Position numbers and translations under genes: made by a program. Under the pieces are notes generated by a model. The model ran no database searches, was not told where the DNA came from, and worked only from the letters and a program-made list of their open reading frames with translations. From NCBI GenBank assembly GCA_918797485.1, contig CAKKNE010000007.1, positions 26,575 to 90,574 of the forward strand: 64,000 bases of DNA, in the 5' to 3' direction. The DNA is from Pelagomonas calceolata. Taxonomy: Eukaryota > Sar > Pelagophyceae > Pelagomonadales > Pelagomonadaceae. How positions within the stretch are numbered: position 1 is the stretch's first letter; each line of letters begins with the position of its first letter. Of the stretch, positions 11,324 to 21,317 are shown piece after piece.

Positions 11324-11602
11324 ATGGGAAGATCTATAAAAAAAGGGCCTTTTGTTGCTTATCATTTGTTAAAAAAGGTTGAAGTTTTAAACGAAAAAGG
11401 AACTTCAGAAGTTATTAAAACATGGTCGCGGGCGTCTACTATTATGCCGTCTATGATCGGGCACACAATCGCTGTTTATAATGGTCGTATTCATGTTCCT
11501 GTTCTTATTACGGAACAACTAATAGGTCATAAACTAGGTGAATTCGCCCCAACTCGAACATTTCGTTCACACATAAAAGCAGATAAAAATGCTCGAAGAT
11601 AA
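11324..11602 (+). CDS. rps19: 30S ribosomal protein S19
   Basis: 92 residues, the usual length. S19 sits in the small-subunit head near the A site. [24 protein letters not shown] and the C-terminal [13 protein letters not shown] are family signatures. Confidence 0.97.
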   Translation: MGRSIKKGPFVAYHLLKKVEVLNEKGTSEVIKTWSRASTIMPSMIGHTIAVYNGRIHVPVLITEQLIGHKLGEFAPTRTFRSHIKADKNARR

Positions 11603-11629
11603 TTTTTACATTTTAAAAGAAGTTTGTTC

Positions 11630-11980
11630 ATGGCTATTGAAGAAGTAATTTCGGCTCAAGCCGTTGCAAGATATATCCGTATGTCACCTACCAAGGTGCG
11701 TCGTGTTTTAAATCAAATACGTGGTTGTACGTATGAAGAAGCATTAATTATATTAGAATTTTTACCTTACCGTGCTTGTGAACCGGTTTGGCAAGTTGTT
11801 CAATCAGCAGCAGCAAATGTTCAGTCTAAGCATGGATTAACTAAAAAAGATTTAACGATTCGCGAAGTTTTTGTGAGCCCTGGTCCAGTTTTAAAACGTT
11901 TTAGACCACGTGCTCAAGGTCGAGCATTTGCAATTCGTAAACCAACATGTCATATCACGGCAGTGGTTGGTGTTAAATAA
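11630..11980 (+). CDS. rpl22: 50S ribosomal protein L22
   Basis: 116 residues from the ATG at 11630. A TTG two codons upstream (11624) would only add Met-Phe, so ATG is preferred. L22 lines the peptide exit tunnel. The segments [20 protein letters not shown] and [20 protein letters not shown] are conserved. It lies between rps19 and rps3 in the standard order. Confidence 0.95.
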   Translation: MAIEEVISAQAVARYIRMSPTKVRRVLNQIRGCTYEEALIILEFLPYRACEPVWQVVQSAAANVQSKHGLTKKDLTIREVFVSPGPVLKRFRPRAQGRAFAIRKPTCHITAVVGVK

Positions 11981-12001
11981 TAAAATTTAAGAAAAAAAAT
12001 T

Positions 12002-12646
12002 GTGGGTCAAAAAGTACATCCATTAGGATTTCGATTAAATACGACACAAAAACATAAGTCAATTTGGTTTGCTCAGCTAAATCAATATTCGGCTTTATTA
12101 GAACAAGATGAAATAATTAGAAACTACATTAAAACTAATTATGATTCGGCTGGTATTGCAGATATTGAAATTGAGCGAACATATAAGTTAAATAATATTT
12201 TCTTAAAAATTTATGTCGCTAAACCAGGCCTTATTATCACGGAATCTGGTTCTGGTTTAATTGATTTAACTAAAAAATTAAAGGCTTTATTACCGCGAGT
12301 TAATAAAATTAGTATCGACGTTTTTGAAATTATGGAACCGGATACACATGCCATTTTATTAGCTCAATTTATTGCAAATCAATTAGTTCGCCGAGTAGCA
12401 TTTAAACGTGCAGTTCGAAAAGCAATTGAACGTGCGCAAGCTAATGATGAGATTCAAGGAATCAAAGTTCAAGTTGGTGGACGTTTGAATGGCGCGGAAA
12501 TCGCACGAACAGAATGGGTAAAAGAAGGACGAATGCCTTTACAAACCTTACGAGCGAAAATTGATTACGCTACAGCATCCGCTAAAACCATTTATGGTAT
12601 TTTAGGAGTTAAGGTGTGGTTATTTAAAGGTGAAGCGATGTCTTAA
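12002..12646 (+). CDS. rps3: 30S ribosomal protein S3, GTG start
   Basis: 214 residues starting at GTG with the canonical MGQKVHPLGFRL N-terminus. No in-frame ATG precedes it. S3 contributes to the mRNA entry channel. The KH domain is in the N-terminal half, and the C-terminal RLNGAEIARTEWVKEGRMPLQTLRA-like signature is present. Confidence 0.96.
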   Translation: MGQKVHPLGFRLNTTQKHKSIWFAQLNQYSALLEQDEIIRNYIKTNYDSAGIADIEIERTYKLNNIFLKIYVAKPGLIITESGSGLIDLTKKLKALLPRVNKISIDVFEIMEPDTHAILLAQFIANQLVRRVAFKRAVRKAIERAQANDEIQGIKVQVGGRLNGAEIARTEWVKEGRMPLQTLRAKIDYATASAKTIYGILGVKVWLFKGEAMS

Positions 12647-12681
12647 TTATAAAAATTTAAAATTGATTATTCAATATACGT

Positions 12682-13092
12682 ATGCTTAGTCCAAAAAGAA
12701 CGAAGTTTAGAAAACAACAACGAGGCAGAATGAAAGGCCGCGCGATGCGTAATAATAAAGTCGCATTCGGTGAATACGGGCTTCAAGTTCAAGAATGTGG
12801 TTGGTTAACTTCACGTCAACTAGAAGCAACACGTCGTACTATGACTCGTTATACTAAGCGTGGCGGAAAAATTTGGATTAAAATTTTTCCAGATAAATCA
12901 ATCACGGCGCGTGCCGCAGAATCTCGTATGGGATCTGGTAAAGGTGCACCCGAGTATTGGGTCGCGGTTGTTAAACCCGGTAACGTAATTTTTGAAATTT
13001 CAGGGGTTAAACCTGAAGTAGCACGTCAAGCCATGAATTTAGCGGCTTATAAGTTACCGTTAAAAACGAAATTTATTTCAAAAGTCAACTAA
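12682..13092 (+). CDS. rpl16: 50S ribosomal protein L16
   Basis: 136 residues, intron-free. L16 binds near the A-site t[22 protein letters not shown] and [19 protein letters not shown] are diagnostic. rps17 begins 10 nt after the stop, leaving no room for rpl29, which usually sits between them. Confidence 0.97.
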   Translation: MLSPKRTKFRKQQRGRMKGRAMRNNKVAFGEYGLQVQECGWLTSRQLEATRRTMTRYTKRGGKIWIKIFPDKSITARAAESRMGSGKGAPEYWVAVVKPGNVIFEISGVKPEVARQAMNLAAYKLPLKTKFISKVN

Positions 13093-13102
13093 AAAATTCA
13101 GT

Positions 13103-13339
13103 ATGGTTCTTAAACAAAAAATAGGAATTGTTGTTAGCGATAAGATGAATAAAAGCATCGTCGTAGCAATTGACACAAGATATAAACATAATTTGTATGG
13201 AAAAATTATGGCGAAAACAAAACGTTATCTTGTTCATGATCCAGAAAATAGTTGTAGCATTGGTGATACTGTTTTAGTTGAGGAGCATCCCCCAATAAGT
13301 GCTAAGAAGCGCTGGATTTTTAAAACATTATTAAAGTAA
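13103..13339 (+). CDS. rps17: 30S ribosomal protein S17
   Basis: 78 residues, an OB-fold 16S-binding primary assembly protein. [22 protein letters not shown] and the [21 protein letters not shown] stretch match the family. Confidence 0.95.
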   Translation: MVLKQKIGIVVSDKMNKSIVVAIDTRYKHNLYGKIMAKTKRYLVHDPENSCSIGDTVLVEEHPPISAKKRWIFKTLLK

Positions 13340-13347
13340 TATTATTC

Positions 13348-13713
13348 ATGATACAACCTCAAACTCAGTTAACAATTGCTGACAATACTGGAGCGCGTAA
13401 AATTATGTGTATTCGAGTGCTTGGTGGTAATAAAAATTATGCAAGTGTTGGAGATATCATCATTGGTGTTGTAAAAGAATCTGCACCACGTATGCCAGTT
13501 AAACGTTCAGACATTGTTAGAGCTGTTGTTGTTCGTACACGAAAAACAATTTCTCGTAAAAACGGAACTTGTATTTGTTTCGATGACAATGCAGCAGTTT
13601 TAATTAATGCACAGAATAATCCAAGAGGCACACGTGTCTTTGGTCCAATTGCTCGTGAAATTAGGGATAGAAATTTTACACGAGTCGTTTCTTTAGCACC
13701 TGAAGTTTTATAG
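13348..13713 (+). CDS. rpl14: 50S ribosomal protein L14
   Basis: 121 residues, full length, starting [28 protein letters not shown]14 forms part of the intersubunit bridges. The FGPIARE segment near the C-terminus is conserved. Confidence 0.97.
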   Translation: MIQPQTQLTIADNTGARKIMCIRVLGGNKNYASVGDIIIGVVKESAPRMPVKRSDIVRAVVVRTRKTISRKNGTCICFDDNAAVLINAQNNPRGTRVFGPIAREIRDRNFTRVVSLAPEVL

Positions 13714-13730
13714 TTTTAAGTGTATCTAAT

Positions 13731-14030
13731 ATGAGATTAAAAATAGGTGATAACGTAAAAGTTATCTCAGGAAATGATAAGGGGAAGTTTGGTAAGATAA
13801 CAAATTTGATGAAACCGTTTGTAACGGTTGAAGGAATAAATATTCGAACGAAACACGTCAAACCCGCAACTAGGGAAAAATCCGGCGAAATTGTTCAACA
13901 AGAAGCACCAATAAATATTTCAAATGTTATGGTGTGTGATTCGGAAAATGTTGCAAGTCGTCTTCGTGTTGTAAAAACAGGAAAAGCTAAAGAACGATTT
14001 TCGAAAAAAACAGGAAAAAAAATAGATTAA
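13731..14030 (+). CDS. rpl24: 50S ribosomal protein L24
   Basis: 99 residues. The N-terminal KOW motif (KIGDNVKVISGNDKGKFGKI) binds 23S rRNA early in assembly. rpl5 starts 4 nt after the stop. Confidence 0.94.
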   Translation: MRLKIGDNVKVISGNDKGKFGKITNLMKPFVTVEGINIRTKHVKPATREKSGEIVQQEAPINISNVMVCDSENVASRLRVVKTGKAKERFSKKTGKKID

Positions 14031-14034
14031 GTTA

Positions 14035-14583
14035 ATGGTAACAAAACTTAGAACTGACTATAAAGAAAAGATTATCAATTCTTTGTATAAGTCTTTAAAT
14101 TGTACAAATATTCACCAAGTCCCGAAATTAATTAAAATTAAAGTCAATCGCGGTTTAGGATTAGCAGCACAAAATACTGCGGTACTAAATAAAACGATTA
14201 ATGAATTTCGCGTGATTACGGGGCAACAACCAGTTGTAACAGTAGCTCGAAATTCTGTTGCGACTTTTAAAATTCGTGAAGAAATGCCATTAGGTGTAAC
14301 GGTTACGTTACGCGGTGATAAAATGTATTCATTTTTGGATCGTTTTATCAATATTGCTCTTCCTCGTTCGCGTGATTTTCAAGGATTAAATCCACAAGGT
14401 TTTGATAAATTTGGAAATTACACCGTAGGATTAACAGAACAGCTTCTTTTCCCAGAAATAAATTATGATTCTGTTGATCAAGCACGTGGTTTTAACATTA
14501 CTTTTGTTACAAACGCAAAAACGCGTGAAGCAGGTGCAATGTTATTACGCGAATTTGGGTTGCCAATTCGAGAAAAAATTTAA
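14035..14583 (+). CDS. rpl5: 50S ribosomal protein L5
   Basis: 182 residues, full length. L5 binds 5S rRNA in the central protuberance. The conserved [26 protein letters not shown] core and FPEINYD near the C-terminus are present. Its partner in 5S binding, rpl18, is missing from this operon. Confidence 0.97.
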   Translation: MVTKLRTDYKEKIINSLYKSLNCTNIHQVPKLIKIKVNRGLGLAAQNTAVLNKTINEFRVITGQQPVVTVARNSVATFKIREEMPLGVTVTLRGDKMYSFLDRFINIALPRSRDFQGLNPQGFDKFGNYTVGLTEQLLFPEINYDSVDQARGFNITFVTNAKTREAGAMLLREFGLPIREKI

Positions 14584-14602
14584 GGTAAGTAAATCTGTAT
14601 TT

Positions 14603-15007
14603 ATGGTTAATGATGTTATTTCGGATATGCTAACTCGCATTCGTAATGCTAGTAAGGTTAAACACCATTTAGTTCAGGTACCCTTTACAAAAATGACGTT
14701 AGCAATAGCACAGGTTTTAAAAGAGGAGAACTTTATCGAAGATTTTCAAGAATTTTCACAAAGTGGAAGAAAATTCTTATTAATTTTATTGAAATATAAA
14801 GGTAAAGGTCGTAATCAAGAACCCGCTATTATGACTTTGAAAAGGATAAGTAAACCTGGTCTACGCGTATACGCCAATGTTAAAGAGTTACCAGTAGTAT
14901 TAGGTAATTTTGGTGTTGCTTTAATGTCAACCTCAAAGGGTGTTATGACAAATTTCAAAGCTGCTAAATTAGGCATTGGTGGCGAAGTTTTATGTTATAT
15001 TTGGTAA
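14603..15007 (+). CDS. rps8: 30S ribosomal protein S8
   Basis: 134 residues from the ATG at 14603 ([16 protein letters not shown]). The open frame extends upstream into rpl5, but only this start gives the family N-terminus. S8 binds the central domain of 16S rRNA. The C-terminal [30 protein letters not shown]-type ending is typical. Confidence 0.95.
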   Translation: MVNDVISDMLTRIRNASKVKHHLVQVPFTKMTLAIAQVLKEENFIEDFQEFSQSGRKFLLILLKYKGKGRNQEPAIMTLKRISKPGLRVYANVKELPVVLGNFGVALMSTSKGVMTNFKAAKLGIGGEVLCYIW

Positions 15008-15030
15008 TCATATTATAAAAGTATCACGTT

Positions 15031-15570
15031 ATGTCACGTATCGGAAAACTTCCAATTACACTGCCTAAAGGGGTAACTCTTGCGGTTGATGATAATTTGG
15101 TTTCTATAAAAGGTCCACTTGGTGAATTAAATCGTCAAATAACGCCTGAAGTCCATGTTGATATCAAAGAAGACCAAGTTTTTGTTTTAGTTAATGATGA
15201 TTCAAAAAGGACTCGTGCATTACACGGTTTGACACGAACATTATTAAATAATATGGTTCTTGGAGTTCACAAAAAGTTTGAAATTGATTTAGAACTAAAA
15301 GGTGTTGGATACCGCTGTCAGGCGGCAAAAGATAAAGTTACTTTAAGTTTAGGTTTTAGCCATCCTATTATTCTCCCATTACCAAAAGATGTGGAAGTTA
15401 CTGTGGAAGCTAATACAAACATAAAAGTAGCTGGTATTAATAAAGAAGAAGTTGGATTTATAGCATCCAAAATTCGTTCATTTAGACCACCAGAACCATA
15501 TAATGGCAAAGGGGTCTTATATAAAGGAGAACAAGTTCTTCGAAAAGCTGGTAAAACCGGCAAAAAATAA
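15031..15570 (+). CDS. rpl6: 50S ribosomal protein L6
   Basis: 179 residues, starting MSRIGKLPITLPKGV. L6 has two similar domains and sits near the factor-binding site. The C-terminal RSFRPPEPYNGKGVLYKGE motif is complete. rps5 follows after 27 nt, so rpl18 is absent. Confidence 0.97.
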   Translation: MSRIGKLPITLPKGVTLAVDDNLVSIKGPLGELNRQITPEVHVDIKEDQVFVLVNDDSKRTRALHGLTRTLLNNMVLGVHKKFEIDLELKGVGYRCQAAKDKVTLSLGFSHPIILPLPKDVEVTVEANTNIKVAGINKEEVGFIASKIRSFRPPEPYNGKGVLYKGEQVLRKAGKTGKK

Positions 15571-15597
15571 TATTTGGTTCATTTGTAATAGATTTTT

Positions 15598-16077
15598 ATG
15601 GTTCAGGAAAGAAATACAAATCGTAATAATAACCGCAATAACACAAATTGGGTACGTAAGGTCGTTAAAGTCCGCCGTATTACAAAAGTTGTAAAAGGTG
15701 GTAAAAAATTACGTTTCGGAGCCCTTGTAATAATTGGGAATGAAAAAGGTTTAGTTGGTGTAGGTGTTGGAAAAGCAGATGATGTTGTAGAAGCTGTTAA
15801 AAAAGCAGCAAATGATGGTCGTCGTAATATTATTATGGTTCCATTAACAAAAACATTTAGTATCCCACATGTCTCAACTGGACAATATGGAGCGTCTAAT
15901 GTGTTGCTTAAGCCTGCAAGTGCTGGATCTGGGGTAATCGCTGGTGGATCCGTTCGAACATTGCTAGAAGCCGCTGGTGTGCAAAATATTATGGCGAAAC
16001 AATTAGGATCAAATAATCTTCTAAATAATGCACGAGCAACAATTTGTGCTTTAGAAGCTTTGAAAACAGCAAAATAA
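15598..16077 (+). CDS. rps5: 30S ribosomal protein S5
   Basis: 159 residues with an Asn-rich N-terminal tail ([10 protein letters not shown]). S5 takes part in decoding fidelity. The double-stranded RNA-binding-like domain ([20 protein letters not shown]) and the C-terminal [19 protein letters not shown] segment are conserved. Confidence 0.97.
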   Translation: MVQERNTNRNNNRNNTNWVRKVVKVRRITKVVKGGKKLRFGALVIIGNEKGLVGVGVGKADDVVEAVKKAANDGRRNIIMVPLTKTFSIPHVSTGQYGASNVLLKPASAGSGVIAGGSVRTLLEAAGVQNIMAKQLGSNNLLNNARATICALEALKTAK

Positions 16078-16114
16078 TTTTTTCAAAGTGGTTATTTAGT
16101 TAAGTTAAAAATTT

Positions 16115-17347
16115 ATGGGACTAAACTTTTTAGGTGACAAGTCCCCTAGTAGGGACAATTTAGTAAATAGAATTCTTTTAACATTAGGGATTATTCTATT
16201 TGCTCGATTGGGTACATTTATACCGCTTACCGGGATTGATCAAAAATATTTATATACGGAATTGCAAAATAGTCCGATACTCAACTTTTTTAGTTCTTTT
16301 TCACAAGGTGATTTTTTTGTGTTAGGACCATTTACATTGGGTATTTTACCAAATATCAATGCATCGATATCAATGCAGTTGTTAACCGCTGTTTTGCCAT
16401 TCTTACAAAAATTGCAAAAAGAAGAAGGGGTTGCTGGACAAAAAAAGGTCACACAATATACACGTTATTTAACGGTTGTTATTGCTTTTATTTACGGATG
16501 CTTGATTGCTTTTTTCTTAAAACCATTTGTTTTTGGATGGAATTTAGTTCGTGCAGTAGAAATTGCACTAACTTTAACAACCGGTTCAATAATAATTTTG
16601 TGGTTAAGTGAATTAATTACAGAAAAAGGTATTGGTAATGGAACATCATTATTTATTTTTGTAAATATTAGTTCGGCATTACCAAAGACATTAAATAATT
16701 TTGCTGTCCTTGTTCCAACATTGCCATTAAAATTAGGTATTGGTTTTATTTTCGCTATAGGTTTATTAAGTATTGTTGTCGTCCAGGGAGCCCTACGTAA
16801 GATTGATTTACTTTCAGTGAAATCTTTATTAAGAGAATCATCAAATAGTCAAAGTAGTTATTTGCCTTTTAGATTAAATCCAAGCGGTATTATGCCATTG
16901 ATTTTTTCTTCGGGCTTATTAAATGTCTTAATAGTAGGAATAAATAAAATTAGTTTGTTACAGGGTTTAGCAAACTTTTCTAACCTAATTTACACAAGTG
17001 GGTATTTTATTTTAACACTTTTTTTTAGTTATTTTTATTCCACAATTGCGATTAAACCCAGTGATTTATCAGATAATTTAAAGAAGATGAATTTTACAAT
17101 ACCAGGTGTTCAGCCCGGATTGGCGACAATGCGTTTTTTACAAGAAACGTTAACCCGCTTAGCTTTATTAGGCGGTTTGTTTTTAGCCGTTATTGTTACA
17201 ATTCCAAGTCTTTTAGCGTTTGTAAATCCTGCTATAAAAGGATTTGGTATAACTTCATTAATTATTCTGGTCGGGGTAGCTGTAGACTTAAGTCGACAAA
17301 TACGATTCTACTTAATATCAGAGGTCTATGATAATATAAATTTATAG
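16115..17347 (+). CDS. secY: Preprotein translocase subunit SecY
   Basis: 410 residues and about ten membrane helices. SecY is the channel of the thylakoid Sec translocon. GTFIPLTGID and GILPNINASISMQLLTAVLPFLQKLQKEE near the N-terminus, and the later LNPSGIMPLIF and IPGVQPG segments, are SecY signatures. It lies between rps5 and rpl36 as in bacteria. Confidence 0.96.
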   Translation: MGLNFLGDKSPSRDNLVNRILLTLGIILFARLGTFIPLTGIDQKYLYTELQNSPILNFFSSFSQGDFFVLGPFTLGILPNINASISMQLLTAVLPFLQKLQKEEGVAGQKKVTQYTRYLTVVIAFIYGCLIAFFLKPFVFGWNLVRAVEIALTLTTGSIIILWLSELITEKGIGNGTSLFIFVNISSALPKTLNNFAVLVPTLPLKLGIGFIFAIGLLSIVVVQGALRKIDLLSVKSLLRESSNSQSSYLPFRLNPSGIMPLIFSSGLLNVLIVGINKISLLQGLANFSNLIYTSGYFILTLFFSYFYSTIAIKPSDLSDNLKKMNFTIPGVQPGLATMRFLQETLTRLALLGGLFLAVIVTIPSLLAFVNPAIKGFGITSLIILVGVAVDLSRQIRFYLISEVYDNINL

Positions 17348-17418
17348 TAGCTCTAAATTACTACTGACAATTTCTGAAAAAATTAAGTTAATTGTCTATT
17401 TTTTATGTGTATAAAGTT

Positions 17419-17532
17419 ATGAAAGTTCGCCCATCTGTAAAAAAAATGTGCCCTAAATGTCGGGTTATTCGTCGTTTTGGGGTCATAAGAGTTATTTGCT
17501 CAAATCCAAAACATAAACAACGTCAGGGTTAA
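17419..17532 (+). CDS. rpl36: 50S ribosomal protein L36
   Basis: 37 residues. The zinc ribbon ligands Cys11, Cys14, Cys27 and His32 are all present. This is the cysteine-bearing type native to cyanobacteria and most plastids. Cryptophyte and haptophyte plastids are known to carry a transferred, different type, so this gene argues against those groups. Confidence 0.95.
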   Translation: MKVRPSVKKMCPKCRVIRRFGVIRVICSNPKHKQRQG

Positions 17533-17556
17533 TCAATTAATTAATGGGAGAAAAGA

Positions 17557-17907
17557 GTGGTTCGTATTTCTGGTATTGATTTACCTAAATCAAAAAGAAT
17601 CGAGTATGCACTTACAAGTGTATACGGAATTGGTTTAACCTCTTCACGTAATATCTTAATTACAGCTAATGTTGACCCCGATAAACGTACGAATGTACTT
17701 GGGGATACAGAAGTTATGGCAATACGTGAAGTAATCGAAGAAAATTACAAGGTTGAAGAGGATTTACGACGTCAAACGAAACAAAACATTGTTCGTTTAT
17801 CACAAATTAATTGTGTAAAAGGAAGACGTCATCGTCAAAATTTACCAGTTCGAGGACAAAGAACGCGTACGAATTCGCGAACTCGACGCGGTGCTCGTCT
17901 GATGTAA
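17557..17907 (+). CDS. rps13: 30S ribosomal protein S13, GTG start
   Basis: 116 residues starting at GTG (MVRISGIDLP). A GGGAG ribosome-binding-like stretch lies at 17546-17550, and the nearby ATG at 17544 is out of frame, which supports the GTG. S13 contacts P-site tRNA and the subunit bridge. The C-terminal RRHRQNLPVRGQRTRTNSRTRRG-like tail is typical. Confidence 0.95.
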   Translation: MVRISGIDLPKSKRIEYALTSVYGIGLTSSRNILITANVDPDKRTNVLGDTEVMAIREVIEENYKVEEDLRRQTKQNIVRLSQINCVKGRRHRQNLPVRGQRTRTNSRTRRGARLM

Positions 17908-17937
17908 TTTCACCAAATTATCTATGAAATAATTAGT

Positions 17938-18327
17938 ATGGCAGTTAAGGTTAAACGATCAACAAAAAAACAAAAGAAAAATATTGTATCTGGTGTTGTT
18001 CATATAAATTCAACATTTAACAATACAATTATTACAATAACCGATCTATCCGGCAATACGATTTCATGGTCTTCTGCTGGTAGTGTAGGTTTTAAAGGGG
18101 CCCGAAAAGGGACACCTTTCGCGGCTCAGACGGCTGCTGAAGCAGCTTCGGCGTCTGCAATGGAGAAAGGCTTACGTAAGGTCGAAGTTTTGATTCGAGG
18201 CCAAGGCTCAGGACGAGAAACATCCGTAAGAGCATTGGAAGTCCTAGGACTTGATATCGTTTCTGTAAAAGATATTACACCAATACCACATAATGGTTGC
18301 CGACCTCCAAAACGTCGACGCGTCTAA
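17938..18327 (+). CDS. rps11: 30S ribosomal protein S11
   Basis: 129 residues. S11 forms part of the platform near the mRNA exit. [20 protein letters not shown] and the C-terminal [18 protein letters not shown] are conserved. It is followed by rpoA after 17 nt. Confidence 0.97.
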   Translation: MAVKVKRSTKKQKKNIVSGVVHINSTFNNTIITITDLSGNTISWSSAGSVGFKGARKGTPFAAQTAAEAASASAMEKGLRKVEVLIRGQGSGRETSVRALEVLGLDIVSVKDITPIPHNGCRPPKRRRV

Positions 18328-18344
18328 AAATTTGCTAAAAAAAG

Positions 18345-19262
18345 ATGCAACAATTTCAATTCGAGAAAGTTGAGTCATGTTCAAATGATCTTGGTGAGCA
18401 AACTAGCCGTTTTAGGCTGCAGGGGTTGGCACAAGGTCAAGGATTAACTATTGGTAATACATTACGTCGTGTGTTGCTTACCGAATTAGAAGGAACAGCC
18501 ATTACAGCTGTTCAAATAAAAGGTATTAACAACGAGTTTGCTACAATTCCAGGAGTGCGAGAAGATGTTTTAGAAATCTTATTAAATTTAAAACAAATAA
18601 AATTTCAAGGATTATTAGAAACGCCTTTTTTAACCTCGATTGTACTAAAAGGTCCCCAATTAGTTACAGCGGACCATATTGTATTACCCCCTACCCTTAA
18701 TATACTTAATCCAAATCATTATATTGCAACTATCTCGGAACAAACGAATTTAGAATTAGAACTAAAAATTGAATCCGGAACTGGCTATCTAGTTCTTAAT
18801 GACGATTCACAAAGTAATTCTAATGATTTTTTAAATATTGATGTTCTTTTTACACCCGTAAAAAACGTTAATTACGAAATTCGAGATTCTTATAAAGTTG
18901 ATGAAAAAATTACAGAAATTTTAGATCTTGAAATCACGACAGATGGGAGTATCACACCTCTTGAAGCGTTAAATAAATCATCCCAAATTTTACAAGCATT
19001 GTTTGGTGGATTGATTATTGATGAATCAAAAAATAACGTAAGTTCTGTTCCTACAATTGAAACGGAATTAGATATTTTAATTGAAGAATTGCAATTATCA
19101 GTACGCTCTTATAACTGTTTAAAAAGGGTAAACATTTTAACAATCGCAGATCTAGTTCAATACTCTGTTAAAGAATTAAAAGAAATCAAAAATTTCGGTC
19201 AAAAATCAGCGAATGAGGTAGTAAAAAAACTCCAAGATCGTTTTGACATAAGTTTAAGTTAA
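18345..19262 (+). CDS. rpoA: RNA polymerase alpha subunit
   Basis: 305 residues. It is the assembly platform of the plastid-encoded, bacterial-type RNA polymerase. The N-terminal dimerisation domain (GLTIGNTLRRVLLTELEGTAITAV) and a C-terminal domain with helix-hairpin-helix (LSVRSYNCLKRVNILTIADLV) are both present, so it is complete. Confidence 0.97.
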   Translation: MQQFQFEKVESCSNDLGEQTSRFRLQGLAQGQGLTIGNTLRRVLLTELEGTAITAVQIKGINNEFATIPGVREDVLEILLNLKQIKFQGLLETPFLTSIVLKGPQLVTADHIVLPPTLNILNPNHYIATISEQTNLELELKIESGTGYLVLNDDSQSNSNDFLNIDVLFTPVKNVNYEIRDSYKVDEKITEILDLEITTDGSITPLEALNKSSQILQALFGGLIIDESKNNVSSVPTIETELDILIEELQLSVRSYNCLKRVNILTIADLVQYSVKELKEIKNFGQKSANEVVKKLQDRFDISLS

Positions 19263-19274
19263 TCCCCTAATATA

Positions 19275-19697
19275 ATGAAAAATAGTTTAAATGCTAATCA
19301 CAAAAAATGGTATGTGATTGATGCAAAAGGCAAAACTCTTGGTAAACTGGCGACTATTATTGCAACTATTTTGAATGGCAAACATAAATCAATTAATAAT
19401 CCTTCTTTAGATTGTGGTGATTATGTAATTGTTATAAATAGTAAGGATATTAAAGTCACAGGTAAAAAGTCTGAACAAAAAATCTATCGTCGACATTCAG
19501 GACGACCTGGTGGATTAAAAATCGAGACTTTTGAAAAACTCCAAGATCGTATTCCAGAAAGAATTTTAGAAAAAGCCGTAAAAGGTATGTTGCCAAAAGG
19601 ACCTTTAGGACGCGATAAATTTAAGAATTTAAAAGTTTATAAAGAGGATTCGCATCCACATGCGTCGCAAAATCCGGAGTTATTAGTCTACAAATAA
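19275..19697 (+). CDS. rpl13: 50S ribosomal protein L13
   Basis: 140 residues. [17 protein letters not shown] at the N-terminus and [22 protein letters not shown] near the C-terminus are diagnostic. L13 is an early large-subunit assembly protein. rps9 begins 4 nt after its stop. Confidence 0.96.
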   Translation: MKNSLNANHKKWYVIDAKGKTLGKLATIIATILNGKHKSINNPSLDCGDYVIVINSKDIKVTGKKSEQKIYRRHSGRPGGLKIETFEKLQDRIPERILEKAVKGMLPKGPLGRDKFKNLKVYKEDSHPHASQNPELLVYK

Positions 19698-19701
19698 TTT
19701 T

Positions 19702-20121
19702 ATGGTTATAGAAAAAAGTAATCTTTTAGCATTAGCTATTGGACGGAGAAAAGAAGCCACGGCAATTGTTCAAATCTACCCGATTGGAGCTAATGAAAAA
19801 TCCGAAATATTAATTAATAACTGTTTGGCTGAGGTTTTTTTACAATTTAATGCCGCATATTTAAACACGCTTAATCGTAGTTTAGCTTTATTAAATCTAG
19901 AAAACAATTACAGAATTATTGTTAAAACTCGTGGCGGTGGTTTAACCGGTCAAACAGGGGCAATTCAATTAGGTTTAGCACGTGCTTTATGTAAAATTGA
20001 TCCAAATTATCGTTCAACATTAAAATTAGCGGGTTTATTAACTCGCGATTCAAGACAAGTTGAGCGTAAAAAATATGGTTTGAAAAAAGCTCGAAAAGCT
20101 TCACAATATTCAAAACGTTAA
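19702..20121 (+). CDS. rps9: 30S ribosomal protein S9
   Basis: 139 residues. The C-terminal tail ending KARKASQYSKR, which reaches P-site tRNA, is intact, as are the IGRRKEATA start and GGGLTGQTGAIQLGLARAL core. Confidence 0.96.
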   Translation: MVIEKSNLLALAIGRRKEATAIVQIYPIGANEKSEILINNCLAEVFLQFNAAYLNTLNRSLALLNLENNYRIIVKTRGGGLTGQTGAIQLGLARALCKIDPNYRSTLKLAGLLTRDSRQVERKKYGLKKARKASQYSKR

Positions 20122-20152
20122 TACATATTCCATTAGTCATAAAATTAGTATT

Positions 20153-20365
20153 ATGCCAAAAAAAGATATCCACCCAGAGTGGTATGATAATACAGAAGTG
20201 TATTGTGACGGAAAATTAGTGTATACAGTTAGTTCAACGAAAGAAAAACTAAATGTAGATATTTGGTCAGGTAATCATCCTTTTTATACGGGATCAAAAA
20301 AATTACTTGATACTGAAGGGCGTGTAGATCGGTTTATGAAAAAATATAATTTAGAAAAAAAATAA
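20153..20365 (+). CDS. rpl31: 50S ribosomal protein L31
   Basis: 70 residues, starting MPKKDIHPEWYDNTEVYCDGK. It lacks the Cys pair of zinc-binding L31, like other plastid copies. The SGNHPFYTGSKKLLDTEGRVDRF segment is conserved. Confidence 0.94.
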   Translation: MPKKDIHPEWYDNTEVYCDGKLVYTVSSTKEKLNVDIWSGNHPFYTGSKKLLDTEGRVDRFMKKYNLEKK

Positions 20366-20382
20366 ATTAAAAAAATAATCTC

Positions 20383-20757
20383 ATGCCAACAATACAACAA
20401 CTTATCCGGAATAAGCGACAATCGCTTAAAAAGAAAACAAAATCACCGGCTTTAAAAAATTGTCCTCAACGACGTGGTGTTTGTACTCGTGTTTATACGA
20501 CAACTCCGAAAAAACCGAATTCTGCAACTCGTAAAGTTGCACGTGTACGATTAACGTCAGGATTTGAAGTTACAGCTTACATCCCAGGTATAGGACATGA
20601 ATTACAAGAACATGCATCAGTTCTTATAAGAGGGGGTCGAGTTAAAGATCTGCCAGGTGTACGTTATCACATTATTCGTGGTGCACTTGATAGTGGAGCG
20701 GTAAAAAATCGAACTCAAGGCCGATCAAAATATGGAGTTAAAAAACCGAACGCTTAG
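20383..20757 (+). CDS. rps12: 30S ribosomal protein S12
   Basis: 124 residues, encoded in one piece with no intron or trans-splicing. S12 governs decoding accuracy. [22 protein letters not shown] and the [11 protein letters not shown] loop are fully conserved. It starts the str part of the superoperon. Confidence 0.98.
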   Translation: MPTIQQLIRNKRQSLKKKTKSPALKNCPQRRGVCTRVYTTTPKKPNSATRKVARVRLTSGFEVTAYIPGIGHELQEHASVLIRGGRVKDLPGVRYHIIRGALDSGAVKNRTQGRSKYGVKKPNA

Positions 20758-20795
20758 TTCTTAACAAGTGCGTAAATAAATAAAATAGTTTTAAT

Positions 20796-21266
20796 ATGTC
20801 CCGTAGAAAGATTATTAAAAAACGGTTTCCAAAACCTGATCCGGTTTATAACAATTACTTGGTCAGCATTTTAGTATCCCGTTTAATTAAAGATGGTAAA
20901 AAAACCTTAGCTCAAAATATCGTCTGTGATGCATTAGATATCATAGCGTATAAGACAGAATCGGATCCTATAGAAGTTTTTGAACAAGCGGTAAAAAATG
21001 TAACTCCTTTAGTTGAAGTGAAAGCTCGACGTTTTGGAGGTGCAACTTATCAAGTACCCATGGAAGTAACAAGTTTCCGAGGAACTAATTTAGCATTGCG
21101 CTGGATTGTGAAAGCTTCACGCAGTCGAACTGGAAAAACAATCGCATTAAAATTAGCTGCAGAATTAATGGACGCCTCAAAAAATTCTGGCGATGCAATG
21201 AGAAAAAAACAAGATACTCATAAAATGGCCGAAGCTAATAAAGCTTTTGCACATTTCCGTTATTAA
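20796..21266 (+). CDS. rps7: 30S ribosomal protein S7
   Basis: 156 residues, full length. S7 nucleates assembly of the small-subunit head. [20 protein letters not shown] and [19 protein letters not shown] are diagnostic. Confidence 0.97.
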   Translation: MSRRKIIKKRFPKPDPVYNNYLVSILVSRLIKDGKKTLAQNIVCDALDIIAYKTESDPIEVFEQAVKNVTPLVEVKARRFGGATYQVPMEVTSFRGTNLALRWIVKASRSRTGKTIALKLAAELMDASKNSGDAMRKKQDTHKMAEANKAFAHFRY

Positions 21267-21317
21267 AGTAACTGCATATTACAAAAAATAAAAATATTAA
21301 AAACATCTTAAAAAGTT

